Source: Puniceicoccales bacterium (GTDB taxonomy: Bacteria; Verrucomicrobiota; Verrucomicrobiia; Opitutales; JAIRLM01). Taken from it: 16,620 bases of DNA. This document shows, piece after piece, positions 9,965 to 16,620 of this stretch (within the stretch, counting starts at the first letter, position 1; every line of letters begins with the position of its first letter). The stretch spans positions 1 through 16,620 of the forward strand of contig JAITSI010000008.1 in NCBI GenBank assembly GCA_031287845.1, in the 5' to 3' direction. The notes under the pieces were generated by a model. That model searched no databases, was not told the DNA's origin, and worked only from the letters and a program-made list of their open reading frames with translations. A program made the position numbers and the translations under genes.

Positions 9965-10551
9965 GGCAGCTCTCCCGCAGCGCCATGCACATGGCCGATG
10001 CGCGAATCGTCCCGCAGTGCCATTGCCCCCTCCCAGCCGTCCGCCGCGTAGCCCAGGACGGCGGCAACTACGGGCTCGTGGCCGGCCGGAATTTGCAATG
10101 CGCTTCGCCAGGCGCCGCCGCCGGCACTTTTTAAAAACTCCACCGCGGAGGCGATGATGCAGGAGCCGATGGAAAAGGACCAGGCGGCGAGTAGGATGTT
10201 TTCGGCGGCGAGAAAACAGTCCGCCGGGGCCATGGGCGAGCGGCCCATGTCCCCGGCGATGACCACGAGCACCGGCGCATGGTACAGAACGGAGGCGTTG
10301 GGCTCCTGGAAATGGCCCAGGGCCGGATGCCGGATTTCCCGCATCCACTGGAGCAGGGAGCCGTTGAACCGGTCCAGGGCGGCGGAGTCCTGCAGGACCC
10401 GGATGGCCCAGGGCTCCCGGTGCCAGGCGGTCGGCGCGTAGATGCCGCAGCGCAGCACCGCCGCGAGCGTGTCCGCCGGCAGGGGATTTTTTTTGTATTT
10501 CCGCACGCTGCGCCGGGAAAGGATGCATTCCACGACCGGATTGGTCTCCAT
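9961..10551 (-). CDS. Nitroreductase-family flavoprotein
   Basis: The protein has 196 residues, within the family range. The N-terminal SRRSVRKYKKNPLP (about 12-25) is the FMN-phosphate-binding start of the nitroreductase fold, followed by LRCGIYAPTAWHREPW, which matches the conserved A-P-(T/S)-x-x-N/H-x-x-P/Q-W region. The C-terminal half contains AAENILLAAWSFSIGSCI and a VVAAVLGYA strand. Such enzymes use NAD(P)H and FMN to reduce nitro groups, quinones or related compounds; the real substrate is not predictable. The start is ATG 10549-10551, without an obvious ribosome-binding site. It is first in a two-gene unit with the metallo-hydrolase gene and divergent from the exonuclease gene. Confidence 0.9.
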   Translation of the reverse strand: METNPVVECILSRRSVRKYKKNPLPADTLAAVLRCGIYAPTAWHREPWAIRVLQDSAALDRFNGSLLQWMREIRHPALGHFQEPNASVLYHAPVLVVIAGDMGRSPMAPADCFLAAENILLAAWSFSIGSCIIASAVEFLKSAGGGAWRSALQIPAGHEPVVAAVLGYAADGWEGAMALRDDSRIGHVHGAAGELP

Positions 10552-10654
10552 GGGGCCAGGGTGGAGCCGGGCGCGGCCCTGTCAATGGGGAAGCTGGCCC
10601 GATCCCGTTCGCGGGCAGCCCGGGGACAACCCTTCCCGCGGCGCCCATGGGCCG

Positions 10655-10682
10655 TTGACAGGGAAAAAATCCGGCCTAGAAA
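10655..10682 (+). promoter_or_regulatory. Candidate sigma-70 promoter of the exonuclease gene
   Basis: A perfect -35 box TTGACA (10655-10660) is followed after 16 bp by TAGAAA (10677-10682), which matches four of six bases of the -10 consensus. The start codon GTG follows only six bases later, so transcription would begin at or next to it. Confidence 0.45.
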
Positions 10683-10688
10683 GCTCCG

Positions 10689-11624
10689 GTGCGGCTAACA
10701 CTTGTAAGCTGGAACGGCAACGGGCTGCGGTCGATCCTGGCCAAAACCTTCCACTCCATGGTGCGCACGCTGGAACCCCGGGTGATCTGCCTCCAGGAGA
10801 CGCGGCTTTCCCCAAGAACCATTCCGGAAATTGACCTGCCGTCCCATCCCCACCGCCACTTTCACCTTGCCCAGAAGTCCGGCTACTCGGGGACGGCGGT
10901 GCTTTCCCAAATTCCCTTCCACCCCATCGCCGGAGAAACGCCGCCGGAACGGCTCATCCGGCCGGCGGAGGGGCGGGTCCAGGCCCTGGACTTTGGACCA
11001 TTTTTTCTGGTCAACGTCTACGTCCCCAATGCCCGGTCGGACCTGAGCCGGCTTGCCCTGCGCCGGGATGGCTGGGATCCCGCCCTGCGCTCCTTCCTGG
11101 CGGAGCTGGACCGGCAAAAGCCCACCATCGCCTGCGGCGATTTCAACGTGGCCCACCGGCCCGGGGACCTGGCCCGGCCGGATGCGAACCGGGGCCAGGC
11201 AGGGTTTACCGACGAGGAGCGGGCCGGCTTCGATGGCCTGCTGGCCGCCGGCTTTGGCGACGCATTTCGAACCCTCCACCCCGACCGCGGCGGCGCCTAC
11301 ACCTGGTGGTCCTACCGCTCCGGCGCCCGGGCCCGCAATGTCGGCTGGCGCATCGACTACTTTTTGCTTTCCACCCGGCTGCTTCCCCGACTCGTCCGCT
11401 GCGAGATCTTTCCAGCCATCGCCGGCTCCGACCATGCCCCGATCCTGGTGGAACTGGACCTGGCGGAAAATTTTTCCCTAGGAGGAACGCCGACGGCGCA
11501 GGCGGCGCAGCGATGCGTAGCGCACCAGGCGGACCAGGTCCCGCAGTCCGAAGCAGTGGCGGTGGGCCCGGAGAAAAAATCGCCGCAGGAAAAGGAACAG
11601 GCGCCGGCGCCGGTCCGGGCATAG
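10689..11624 (+). CDS. xth: Exodeoxyribonuclease III family AP endonuclease
   Basis: The protein has 311 residues. It removes 3'-blocking groups and cuts at abasic sites in base-excision repair. Active-site residues are visible and nearly in E. coli ExoIII numbering: N9/N11 in SWNGNG, E37 in LQETR, Y111 in NVYVPN, D151 and N153 in GDFNVAHRPGD, and the terminal SDHAP with D248-H249. GTG 10689-10691 is the start because the family N-terminus begins there; no Shine-Dalgarno sequence is visible. The catalytic domain ends near residue 258. The last 50 or so residues (from LGGTPTAQ) are unrelated to the family and are encoded antisense to the end of the glycosyltransferase gene, a 147-bp convergent overlap. 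Either this tail is real or the frame lost its original stop. Confidence 0.92.
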   Translation: MRLTLVSWNGNGLRSILAKTFHSMVRTLEPRVICLQETRLSPRTIPEIDLPSHPHRHFHLAQKSGYSGTAVLSQIPFHPIAGETPPERLIRPAEGRVQALDFGPFFLVNVYVPNARSDLSRLALRRDGWDPALRSFLAELDRQKPTIACGDFNVAHRPGDLARPDANRGQAGFTDEERAGFDGLLAAGFGDAFRTLHPDRGGAYTWWSYRSGARARNVGWRIDYFLLSTRLLPRLVRCEIFPAIAGSDHAPILVELDLAENFSLGGTPTAQAAQRCVAHQADQVPQSEAVAVGPEKKSPQEKEQAPAPVRA

Positions 11625-12416
11625 GCTTTTTTCAAAGCGCAGGTAGCGTTGGCACAGGTCCCGGCGCTTGCCCGAGGCGATGAGCATGTCCCAGGGCTTT
11701 TTGCCGCCGGCGAAGTGGATCAGCGCGGGAACGGTGGAGGAATTGTCCTGCAGGGTGTTGGCCATGAGGTTCCAGCGGAGGGGCAAAAATTGCACCCGGC
11801 CATGGGCCACCAAATTCAGGGCATCCTGGTCGGGAAAGCGGAGCCGCTTCCCCGCGTCCGGGCTCCGCAGGAGCTGCAGGGCCCGGCGGTGGATCCCATC
11901 GCGGCGCATCGCTTCCAAATTCAAGAGCAGGACCCCGGAATTGAAGTAGTTGGCCGGTTCGGGCAAATTCAGCCGCTGGCCTAGGGCAAGCTGGCCCGTG
12001 GCATCCACCTCCCGCACCGCCGCCAGGTAACAATTTCCCAGATCCCACGCCAGCAATGGCTCCAAGGAGTCGACCACCAGAATGTCCGAATCCAGCCACA
12101 GGGCCCGCCGGCTTTGGGGAAATAGGTCGGGAATCGAAAGGCGCAGGTTGGCCGCCGCCGAATAGCAGGCAGAGTAGCTCCCCGCCGTGGCCGCCCGGTC
12201 CGCATTTTCCACGCAAAGTTTGCAGTTGGCATGGCGCTCCCCCACGCTCCGCAGCCGCTGCAATTGCCGAAGGGAAAGTTCCAGGCCCAGCACGTGGAGC
12301 CGGGTGCGTTCCCCGCGGCTCCGGTGGGCCAGGACGGAATGCAGGGCCACCGCGGTCTGTTCCACGTAGCGGCCATTGCAGGCGAACACGATGGGAATGG
12401 GGTCGTCGCTGGCCAT
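11478..12416 (-). CDS. Family 8 glycosyltransferase (LgtC/WaaJ-like)
   Basis: The protein has 312 residues. GT8 enzymes transfer galactose or glucose from nucleotide sugars, often onto lipopolysaccharide core. Visible features are the N-terminal IPIVFACNGRYVEQTAVALHSV, the metal-binding DSD (109-111) in ALWLDSDILV, NYFNSGVLLLNL (157-167), FPDQDALN (194-201), and the metal-binding HFAGGKKPW (234-242). The C-terminus is strongly Arg-rich and amphipathic (about 268-310), as in GT8 enzymes that dock on the inner membrane. ATG 12414-12416 is preferred because GAGGA lies seven bases upstream. The frame is open further upstream, but that part lacks similarity. The 3' end overlaps the exonuclease gene on the other strand. 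The acceptor sugar is unknown. Confidence 0.93.
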   Translation of the reverse strand: MASDDPIPIVFACNGRYVEQTAVALHSVLAHRSRGERTRLHVLGLELSLRQLQRLRSVGERHANCKLCVENADRAATAGSYSACYSAAANLRLSIPDLFPQSRRALWLDSDILVVDSLEPLLAWDLGNCYLAAVREVDATGQLALGQRLNLPEPANYFNSGVLLLNLEAMRRDGIHRRALQLLRSPDAGKRLRFPDQDALNLVAHGRVQFLPLRWNLMANTLQDNSSTVPALIHFAGGKKPWDMLIASGKRRDLCQRYLRFEKSLCPDRRRRLFLFLRRFFLRAHRHCFGLRDLVRLVRYASLRRLRRRRSS

Positions 12417-12967
12417 GGGCCCATCCTCGCCGGCACCGGAATTGCGGCAAGGAAATTGCCCCAAAAGACCGGCCGGGACCATCGGAGGGCTTTTCTCCAC
12501 CCCCACCCCCGCAGCGCCATGCTCCACGCCGCCGCTCATCCGGGCAGCCATCGGGACGATTCACTCCCATCCGGGCAGGTTGTCAACGACGTTTTCCCGG
12601 AAAGGCCAACGCCGTGGAACGGAGGGCATTGAAAACTTTGAAAATTTTTTACCGTGGCGGAAAAGTAAATGCCGCCGCCGCCGGGAGCTGAGATGGGGAA
12701 AATTTTCGGAAAACCCGCGGGAAGGGATGGAAAACTGGACCGGTCGGCCGCGGTATTTTAAAAAAACTGGGAAAGAGCGGGAAAAAGTTCAAACGAAACG
12801 GCACCGACGGCTACACTTGCGTTTGTGAGCCGTGGTAGGGGGTATGCGAATCCCAATTTGTTTCCCCACGCCGGCCGGACCGGGGCATTTCCACGGCGGA
12901 AAAATCAGAAATTTTTTGAGCAAAATACTTTGCGTTCCCTTGCGCCCTCTTCACCATCGCTGGACCG
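12417..12967. other. Non-coding gap of about 550 bp with two AAAATTTT sites
   Basis: I see no convincing gene. The open frames are continuations or shadows of neighbours. The stretch is purine-rich on the plus strand around 12600-12800 and carries AAAATTTT at 12641-12648 and 12699-12706. Promoters for the divergent glycosyltransferase and membrane protein genes should lie here, but I cannot place boxes with confidence. Confidence 0.5.
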
Positions 12968-13255
12968 ATGAACAATGTCATAAGAGACGTCGCCAGGGAT
13001 ATGGCAACGCCGCTAATGTTCGCCTCCGGCGCCGTTACGATCGTGGCCCTGATCGGCGCAATAGCGACCGGAGTGGTGGCCATTCTAACCCTCCTCACCG
13101 TTCCGCTTGCCCTGCTGCTTGCCTTCACCTGCGTCGTTGTCGCCGCCCTGATCATCTGCCTGATTTCCGGCGTAATTGTTTTTACCCGCGAAAATAAACT
13201 CATGCTATTCGACGGATTGGGCATTGACTTTTCCGATGAAAATCTGGATTCGTAA
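12968..13255 (+). CDS. Small two-lobed (Inc-like) membrane protein
   Basis: The protein has 95 residues. A short N-terminus (MNNVIRDVARD) is followed by two long hydrophobic lobes at about 15-43 and 46-72, divided by TVP, then a polar acidic tail ending DFSDENLDS. The helical hairpin with both ends on one side matches the shape of the two Inc-like proteins at the left of the window, although sequence identity is not obvious. ATG 12968 is the first start after an in-frame TGA at 12917-12919; no Shine-Dalgarno sequence is visible. The antisense frame is longer but looks like a shadow. The gene points away from the window centre and is followed after 73 bp by the same 117-bp repeat module that follows the 640-951 gene. 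Function is unknown; a host-membrane or toxin-like role is conceivable. Confidence 0.65.
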   Translation: MNNVIRDVARDMATPLMFASGAVTIVALIGAIATGVVAILTLLTVPLALLLAFTCVVVAALIICLISGVIVFTRENKLMLFDGLGIDFSDENLDS

Positions 13256-13261
13256 ATCCAG
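13244..13261 (+). other. Hairpin over the stop codon of the 12968-13255 gene
   Basis: CTGGATT (13244-13250) pairs with AATCCAG (13255-13261) around a four-base loop that includes most of the TAA stop. No T-tract follows, so it is not a standard terminator. It may stabilise the mRNA end. Confidence 0.35.
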
Positions 13262-13328
13262 GATTGGCCCCCACGCCCCTTCCCTCCCCCTGCGCCATGC
13301 CCTTCCCCGGGAAAAGCCGTGGAACACG

Positions 13329-13445
13329 CTAGGGTCAGGCCCCGTAAAACCACATTCCGCCTCCACCTGGAAAAGTGACCGATACGGTCCTGTTGTGCAG
13401 GAGCTTGACTTCTTGAGGGAAGGGCCGCTTACGGGCGCTGCCCGG
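13329..13445 (+). repeat. 117-bp repeat module, copy 2 (follows the 12968-13255 gene)
   Basis: It is equal in length to 515-631 and matches it in inverted orientation, with about 10 mismatches by eye. It includes CTAGGGTCAGG at the start and TGACCGATACGG in the middle. Confidence 0.85.
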
Positions 13446-13529
13446 CGAAGCGGGCAGTGCCGCGGGCCGGCCCTGATGGCAAAAAAGCTACGCGGGGCGA
13501 CCTGCGCGCTGCGATAGCAGAAGCATCGC
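13387..13529 (+). repeat. 143-bp repeat module, right copy
   Basis: It differs from 199-341 (inverted) at six positions, with no gaps. Four of the six are clustered near 13479-13488. A shared open frame encodes QELDFLREGPLTGAARR and ends at TAG 13515-13517. Confidence 0.85.
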
Positions 13530-13574
13530 GGCCTCGAGGGCCGGCCGGGGCCTCCGGTGCCGGCAGGCCCAATT

Positions 13575-13589
13575 GGGGGCTTTGCCCCC
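13575..13589. repeat. Perfect hairpin GGGGGC-TTT-GCCCCC
   Basis: The stem is identical to those at 54, 445, 13731 and 13927. Flanking T (13574) and A (13590) allow a seventh pair. Confidence 0.85.
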
Positions 13590-13730
13590 AGCTCCGCCAT
13601 GCTCCGCTTCCCCCAGTTGTCGGTTATTCGAAGGCCGGCTCGCCAGCTTTGGATGGAACTGTCCGTAGCGCCCGTCCGGCCGGCGTCCCGAGCGAAGCGA
13701 GGGGGCCTCGAGGGCCGGCCGGGCCCTTTT

Positions 13731-13745
13731 GGGGGCTTTGCCCCC
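13731..13745. repeat. Perfect hairpin GGGGGC-TTT-GCCCCC
   Basis: It lies in the module matching 1-166, where the equivalent hairpin (54-68) has the same stem but a different loop. Confidence 0.85.
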
Positions 13746-13926
13746 AGCTGCGCTTCCCCCGATTATCGATGCGGCGGCACTCCGTGGGCGGGGAATTGGC
13801 AAAGGGGCGCGGCAGCCCCCTTTGAGACCTCCCGGCCCGGTTGGGGGCGCTGTCCCCAGCTCCGTTTCGCTTCCCCCAAGCCATCGGTGCCGTGGCGGCG
13901 GCACTCCGCAGGAGGAGGGAGCCAGA

Positions 13927-13941
13927 GGGGGCGCAGCCCCC
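13927..13941. repeat. Perfect hairpin GGGGGC-GCA-GCCCCC
   Basis: It lies in the outermost, more diverged part of the right block. The stem is unchanged although the surroundings are not. Confidence 0.85.
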
Positions 13942-14090
13942 TTTGCGACCTCCCATAGGTGCACAGTTCCACTGGGACAGCCGGCCGGCGGATCGGATGT
14001 GCAGGGACGGACCCGGGAATTTTTGCCACCGGCGCCCGCAAAATTTTTTACCCGGCATTTTTGCAAAGCGCGCAAGATTTGGCTTGCCTT

Positions 14091-14124
14091 CCCCGGAAGG
14101 CCGGGGCAAAACCGGCCGGTTTTT
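14091..14124 (+). terminator. Tandem GC hairpin and palindrome ending in T5, upstream of grpE
   Basis: CCCCGG-AAGG-CCGGGG (14091-14106) is followed directly by AAAACCGGCCGGTTTT (14108-14123) plus one more T. The second element is terminator-like, ending a GC stem with five T. It could end transcripts entering from the repeat block, or sit in the grpE leader. No CIRCE heat-shock operator is visible. Confidence 0.35.
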
Positions 14125-14201
14125 CAGCGGGGGCTTCCCGTCTTCGCCGGTTCCAATCCCGGCAATGGGCGGGGGCCGGACCCGCACGGGGGGTAGGTGC
14201 C

Positions 14202-14897
14202 ATGGGAAAGGATCGGAAAAAAGAGGATGGTGCCAACTGTGCCGCCACGGTGACGGGCGTGGCCAATGCGGAGCCGGCGCTGGAACGGGCCGGGAAGGGA
14301 CAAGACTGCGCCGGGCCGCTGGAGGAGATGGAAAATTGGAAAAACAACCCCGGTCCCGGAGCCACGGAGGAGGAGGAGGGCGATGCGCCGGGAGAGGACG
14401 GACCGGCGGAGGAAAGTGACCGGGAGGAAATGCGGCGACTGCGGTCCCGGGTGGAGGAAGTGGAGGACAGGCTGCTCCGGGCGCTGGCGGACCAGGACAA
14501 CTACCGCCGGCGGGTGATCGCCGAAAGGGCTAGCCGGGAGGCGCTTGCCTGCGAATCCCTATTGATGGAGCTGCTCCCCGTGGTGGATAACTTTGACCTT
14601 GGCCTGCGGGCGGCGAGGGATCGCGGCGAGGGGCAAACCGCGGATGGCCTCGCCCTCATCCTGGACCAGCTGCACCGGATTTTCCAAAACCGTGGGGTGG
14701 AGGAGCTGGGACGGACCGGTGAGCCATTTGATCCCCACAGTGCCGCCGCCATTGCCAGCGTAACGGATGGGAAGGTGCCCGCGGACCACGTGCTGCGGGT
14801 GGTGCGGCCGGGCTATCGGCTGGGAGAGAAACTGCTGCGGCCGGCCCTGGTGATCGTGTCGGCGGGACTGCCGGCCGAAGCCGGAGGGAAGGAGTAA
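14202..14897 (+). CDS. grpE: Co-chaperone GrpE (nucleotide exchange factor)
   Basis: The protein has 231 residues. GrpE releases ADP from DnaK in the Hsp70 cycle. The first 75 or so residues are acidic and low-complexity (ATEEEEGDAPGEDGPAEE). A long coiled-coil helix follows, with LRSRVEEVEDRLLRALADQDNYRRRVIAE, then LLMELLPVVDNFDLGLRAA, and the C-terminal beta domain with PFDPHSAAAIASV and VVRPGYRLGEKLLRPALVIVS, the family signature region. ATG 14202-14204 is chosen because the N-terminus then has the usual length; the frame is open 81 codons further upstream without similarity. It stands four bases before dnaJ, so the two form an operon. dnaK is not in the window. Confidence 0.95.
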   Translation: MGKDRKKEDGANCAATVTGVANAEPALERAGKGQDCAGPLEEMENWKNNPGPGATEEEEGDAPGEDGPAEESDREEMRRLRSRVEEVEDRLLRALADQDNYRRRVIAERASREALACESLLMELLPVVDNFDLGLRAARDRGEGQTADGLALILDQLHRIFQNRGVEELGRTGEPFDPHSAAAIASVTDGKVPADHVLRVVRPGYRLGEKLLRPALVIVSAGLPAEAGGKE

Positions 14898-14901
14898 GCC
14901 C

Positions 14902-16029
14902 ATGGCCGAGGACTACTACGCGCTGCTCGGCGTGGGAAAGGGCGCCTCCGCGGAGGAAATTAAAAAGGCCTACCGGAAAAAGGCGGTGCAGTACCACCCG
15001 GATAAAAACCCGGGAGACCGGACGGCGGAGGAAAAGTTTAAACAGGTTTCCCAGGCCTACGAGGTCCTGAGCGACGAGCAGAAGCGGGCCGCCTATGACC
15101 GCTTTGGCTCCGACGCCTTCCGGCCGGGCGGCGGCAACTTTTCCGGGCAAAACATGGACTTTGGCAACTTCCAAAACCCATTCGACCTTTTCAACGAAAT
15201 GTTCGGCGCCGGCTTCGGGGAAAGCATCTTTGGCGCCGGCTTCGCCGGCGCGGGCAGCGGCCGAGCCGATGGCAATGACCTGCGCTACGACCTGGAAATT
15301 ACCCTGGCCGAAGCGTTCCAAGGCGTGGAAAAGTCGATCCAGTACCAGCGCCGCGTGACCTGCAAGGCCTGCGGTGGGAGCGGCGATGCGCCCGGTGCGA
15401 AAAAAACTTCCTGCCCCAACTGCCACGGCCAGGGAATGGTGACCAGCCAGCGGGGCTTTTTCCAAATGACCCAGCCCTGTCCCCGCTGCGGCGGCGCACG
15501 GCAAATTTCCTCCCAGCCCTGTTCCCAGTGCGGGGGCCAGGGGAGAATGGTGGAGACCCGCCGGCTGCAGGTAAAGGTTCCCGCCGGCGCCGACACGGGA
15601 ACCAGGCTCTGCTCGCGGGGAGGGGGCGAGGGCGGACTGCGCGGAGGACAGGCGGGGGACCTCTACGTGATGATCCACGTGAAGGAGGATGAGTTTTTCC
15701 AGCGCAACGGGGAGGACATTTTGACCTCCCTCGCCGTTCCCTTCCACACCCTGGCAATGGGGGGAGAGCTGGAGGTGCGCACCATCGACGGCCAAGGCGT
15801 GCTCAAAATTCCGGCCGGGACCCAGCCGGAAACTTCCTTCCGCCTGCGGGACAAGGGCATGCCGATCATGCGGGGAACCGGCCGGGGGGACCACTTCGTG
15901 CGGGTTCAGGTGCTGGTGCCGGAAAAATTGACCAAGGCGCAGCGGGAAAAATTGTCCGCCTTCGCCGCCAGCCTGGGGGCGACCCACACCCCCAAGGAAG
16001 GCTTTTTCCAGCGCCTGTTCGGCCAGTGA
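14902..16029 (+). CDS. dnaJ: Chaperone DnaJ (Hsp40, type I)
   Basis: The protein has 375 residues, normal for DnaJ, which delivers unfolded clients to DnaK and stimulates its ATPase. The J domain (about 4-69) contains HPD at 32-34. A Gly/Phe-rich linker runs from about 75 to 120. The zinc region has four repeats at C154-C157, C171-C174, C193-C196 and C207-C210. The third reads CPRCGGAR, with Arg where the CxxCxGxG motif has its last Gly; all cysteines are kept. The C-terminal substrate-binding domains follow, with VKVPAGADTGTRL and the DLYVMIHVKEDEFFQRNGEDI segment. GGAGGGAAGGAG just before the ATG is a strong ribosome-binding site. It is the second gene of a grpE-dnaJ operon. Confidence 0.97.
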   Translation: MAEDYYALLGVGKGASAEEIKKAYRKKAVQYHPDKNPGDRTAEEKFKQVSQAYEVLSDEQKRAAYDRFGSDAFRPGGGNFSGQNMDFGNFQNPFDLFNEMFGAGFGESIFGAGFAGAGSGRADGNDLRYDLEITLAEAFQGVEKSIQYQRRVTCKACGGSGDAPGAKKTSCPNCHGQGMVTSQRGFFQMTQPCPRCGGARQISSQPCSQCGGQGRMVETRRLQVKVPAGADTGTRLCSRGGGEGGLRGGQAGDLYVMIHVKEDEFFQRNGEDILTSLAVPFHTLAMGGELEVRTIDGQGVLKIPAGTQPETSFRLRDKGMPIMRGTGRGDHFVRVQVLVPEKLTKAQREKLSAFAASLGATHTPKEGFFQRLFGQ

Positions 16030-16171
16030 GACCAGGTGCGTTTTTCAAAATTTCCTCCCGGAGCGGAAACGGCCGTCGACCACGCCGGCCGGCTGCCATG
16101 GCATTGCCAGTCATGGAGGCGGCCGCTGGGCACACCATCCCTGTGAGCCATTTTTTTCCGTCCGGTGGAAA

Positions 16172-16618
16172 TTACTCGTCAAATTTCAATTGATCCAGGT
16201 CTTCCACCAGGATGAAATCATCCACTAATTTTGCTTCCGCAGGCGGAATATTTTCCGCTTCAACATCTTCCGTTCCCAAACCAGATGAATTGGATCCAAT
16301 TGTGGGATTCTCTTCCGTATAGCGTGTGACAAAAATATTATCCTTGTAGATGTTATCTTTTACGCATTTTAACAAATTTCCAAATGCGTAGCGTTCATCA
16401 CCGCAATTAATGATCACGCATGCAGCATTGCGAAATGCTCTCTCCTGAGCAGTAAGCAATGCTTTGCTCTGATTTGAAGTACTAAATTGGCTAATATTCA
16501 GCAGATTGCACGTATAATGCGACCCGTTATTTTTCATAGAAATTGCAGAATTTGGAATTAATGAAAGAGTCGCCATAAAAAGTGCTATTGAAGTCTTATT
16601 CTCAAAATTACCAAACAC
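16172..16618 (-). CDS. AT-rich hypothetical protein, possibly secreted (start uncertain, at window edge)
   Basis: At least 148 residues are present. The frame is open to the right edge, so the true start may be outside; GTG 16616-16618 and ATG 16574-16576 are inside. The N-terminal part NKTSIALFMATLSLIPNSAIS looks like a signal peptide (basic residue, hydrophobic core, small residues before a possible cleavage site). The mature part contains RAFRNAACVIINCGDERYAFGNLL and a very acidic end (DDFILVEDLDQLKFDE). I recognise no family. The base composition is much richer in A and T than grpE-dnaJ beside it, which suggests a different origin or a class of fast-evolving exported proteins. It converges with dnaJ across about 140 bp that hold no clear terminator. 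Confidence 0.6.
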   Translation of the reverse strand: MFGNFENKTSIALFMATLSLIPNSAISMKNNGSHYTCNLLNISQFSTSNQSKALLTAQERAFRNAACVIINCGDERYAFGNLLKCVKDNIYKDNIFVTRYTEENPTIGSNSSGLGTEDVEAENIPPAEAKLVDDFILVEDLDQLKFDE

Positions 16619-16620
16619 AC

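Larger units (their letters stand above)
13329..13945 (+). repeat. Right modular hairpin-rich repeat block
   Basis: The block is the inverted counterpart of 1-631 and begins 73 bp after the small membrane protein gene. In order it holds the 117-bp module (13329-13445), overlapping the 143-bp module (13387-13529), then a hairpin module (about 13532-13620), a module matching 1-166 (13633-13799), and a further, more diverged hairpin module (about 13800-13945). Perfect GGGGGC-N3-GCCCCC hairpins lie at 13575, 13731 and 13927, and a degenerate one near 13843. The recurring word TTCCCCC(C)GATTATCGAT follows hairpins in both blocks. The 946 bp from 13256 to 14201 contain no gene that I can support. 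Confidence 0.85.

Noticed and set aside
12811..13353. Minus-strand frame of 180 codons antisense to the small membrane protein gene
   Set aside because: Its sequence looks like the complement of the two hydrophobic lobes. The plus-strand product has a clean membrane-hairpin shape and polar ends.
13329..13945. Possible CRISPR array
   Set aside because: The repeats are long, modular, unevenly spaced and inverted between blocks. There are no regular spacers and no cas genes.
13959..14201. Upstream ATG extending grpE by 81 codons
   Set aside because: The extension crosses non-coding hairpins and would make GrpE much longer than usual, with no recognisable sequence.

Overview
The window is a GC-rich bacterial chromosome segment. 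Most of it is a dense run of housekeeping and redox genes. At its edges are low-GC or low-complexity genes and hairpin-rich repeats that look like host-interaction or genome-plasticity material. I cannot name the organism. A full-length pyruvate:ferredoxin oxidoreductase, a ferritin and a nitroreductase suggest an anaerobe or microaerophile. Small proteins with two adjacent hydrophobic lobes, like chlamydial inclusion-membrane (Inc) proteins, and a grpE-dnaJ pair would fit a host-associated member of the Planctomycetes-Verrucomicrobia-Chlamydiae group. That placement is a low-confidence inference.

Layout. 1-631: a block of modular repeats with GGGGGC-N3-GCCCCC hairpins. 640-951 (-): a short two-lobed membrane protein. 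1123-2604 (-): a paralogue of it with a long Ser/Arg-rich tail, followed after one in-frame TGA by a very acidic, tandem-repeated reading frame. 2794-3657 (-): an unrecognised protein of about 287 residues. 3735-7837 (+): nifJ followed by an overlapping YdeI/OmdA-family gene. 7819-8954 (-): a ferritin gene and a divergent TsaB-like gene joined by an ATGA overlap. 9047-9123 (+): tRNA-Pro(CGG). 9314-10551 (-): a nitroreductase-family gene and a metallo-beta-lactamase-fold hydrolase gene joined by an ATGA overlap. 10689-11624 (+): exodeoxyribonuclease III, whose 3' end runs antisense into a family-8 glycosyltransferase gene (11478-12416, -). 12968-13255 (+): a third two-lobed membrane protein. 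13329 to about 13945: a second repeat block, inverted relative to the first. 14202-16029 (+): grpE-dnaJ. 16172-16618 (-): an AT-rich, possibly secreted protein cut by the window edge.

The most unusual pattern is the symmetry of the two repeat blocks. In each block the same 117-bp module begins just downstream of a two-lobed membrane protein gene and in the same orientation relative to it. The roughly 12.7 kb between the blocks is therefore bounded by outward-facing Inc-like genes and long inverted repeats. A second signal is the 8-mer AAAATTTT, usually inside GGAAAATTTT, which recurs in genes (in all three frames) and between genes far more often than base composition would predict. All repeat comparisons and counts were done by eye, without searches or folding software.
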